DNA of 64,000 bases, taken from contig NZ_JADPMP010000011.1 in NCBI RefSeq assembly GCF_015686655.1, positions 167,981 through 231,980 of the forward strand, written 5' to 3'. Below, piece by piece: positions 63,679 to 64,000 of this stretch. This stretch comes from Pontibacter sp. FD36 (GTDB lineage: Bacteria > Bacteroidota > Bacteroidia > Cytophagales > Hymenobacteraceae). Position 1 is the stretch's first letter; each line of letters starts with the position of its first letter. The position numbers and the translations under genes are program-made. The notes below the pieces were generated by a model. It was not told where the DNA came from. It ran no database searches and was given only the letters and a program-made list of their open reading frames with translations.

Positions 63679-64000
63679 ACCTGTATATCTTTGATGGGAA
63701 GCATCTTCCCGATTAATCTTATTATGTAATGGCGCGAGCGTCTGCGCTCGTGTTTGCTATGGTGGGGCCTCTGGCCCAGGTATAGCTCTTTCTGGTTATA
63801 CCTGTCTCAATGCTTATGCTTAGCGTAGCTATTGCTGCAGGTATAGCTACCAGATTTGTTTCATTGCTTCGCCTGTGCAGCGGGCACCTTTTCGCCTGGC
63901 CAGCGGGGCCTTACTTTTTTCCTTGATGAAAAAAGTAAGCAAAAAAATCAAGACGCTCCAAACTCGCTGAACGCTCAAACAGTGGAGCGCCGAAAAACGC
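63679..64000. other. Repeat-rich intergenic end of the window
   Basis: No gene is visible in these 322 bases. They contain a CGAGCG-TCTG-CGCTCG hairpin at 63735-63750, a GGGGCC/GGCCC hairpin near 63765, three AGGTATA-family copies (63778, 63797, 63839) and the A/T hairpin listed separately. Confidence 0.6.
63910..63939. repeat. CTTACTTTTTT inverted repeat, probably a dispersed element
   Basis: The arms CTTACTTTTTT (63910-63920) and AAAAAAGTAAG (63929-63939) are perfect complements around an 8-base loop, followed by GCAAAAAAATCAAGAC. Similar sequences recur in intergenic DNA of related bacteria in my experience, so I call it a repeat rather than a terminator. Confidence 0.5.

Noticed and set aside
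1..64000. CRISPR arrays, insertion sequences or prophage
   Set aside because: I found no spaced identical direct repeats of CRISPR size, no transposase or integrase and no phage structural genes; the only repeats are short inverted elements.

Overview
The window is chromosomal DNA from a member of the Bacteroidota, most likely a Cytophagales/Hymenobacteraceae bacterium of the Pontibacter kind. The evidence is a PorZ-type protein with a type IX secretion sorting domain, a TonB-dependent receptor paired with a lipoprotein, OprO/P-type porins, two FKBP lipoproteins, promoters of the Bacteroidota form (TTG or TTTG, about 19 bases, then TAnnTTTG) and a general lack of Shine-Dalgarno sequences. Almost everything is ordinary core genome. 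I see no prophage, insertion sequence, CRISPR array or rRNA operon.

Layout. 0-13 kb: the start of a secreted protein (cut by the window edge), asd, a GNAT acetyltransferase, a flavin monooxygenase, a flippase-like membrane protein, scpA, dxs, a hydrolase/MFS pair, a lipoprotein, a LysM protein, a MORN/TonB-C protein and ndk. 13-24 kb: NrnA-type DHH phosphoesterase, two FKBP lipoproteins, porZ-recO, a ferredoxin-tdk pair, conserved unknown genes and a lone MoxR ATPase. 24-36.5 kb: a phosphate-uptake region with a lipoprotein and TonB-dependent receptor, two phosphate-type porins, then pstSCAB-phoU. Three promoters here carry four-unit, 11-bp-phased TAA repeats (a Pho-box-like array) exactly 14 nt upstream of the -7 element. 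36.7-41.7 kb: cytochrome c maturation genes ccmB, C, D, E, F, with a CcmE of the CxxxY type. 41.8-46 kb: two AT-rich glycosyltransferases, then DUF2520, ferredoxin, IscX and a KdsC-like phosphatase. 46-52 kb: cold-shock protein, UbiA-family prenyltransferase, Fur-family regulator, small conserved genes, purN and purH. 52-58 kb: the rod-shape operon mreB-mreC-mreD-mrdA-rodA. 58-64 kb: DUF4242, a TcmP-like protein, an unknown gene, tRNA-Leu(UAA), tRNA-Gly(GCC), mutS and a repeat-rich end.

The two strongest unusual signals are these. (1) The heptamer AGGTATA/TATACCT (often extended to CAGGTATAGC/GCTATACCTG) occurs about 125 times by my manual tally, where about 7 would be expected by base composition. 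It lies in genes and intergenic DNA and on both strands. (2) The Pho-box-like arrays link a TonB-dependent receptor and lipoprotein to the same regulation as the porins. Imperfect inverted repeats at 8.1-8.4, 36.5 and 63.7-64 kb look like dispersed intergenic elements.
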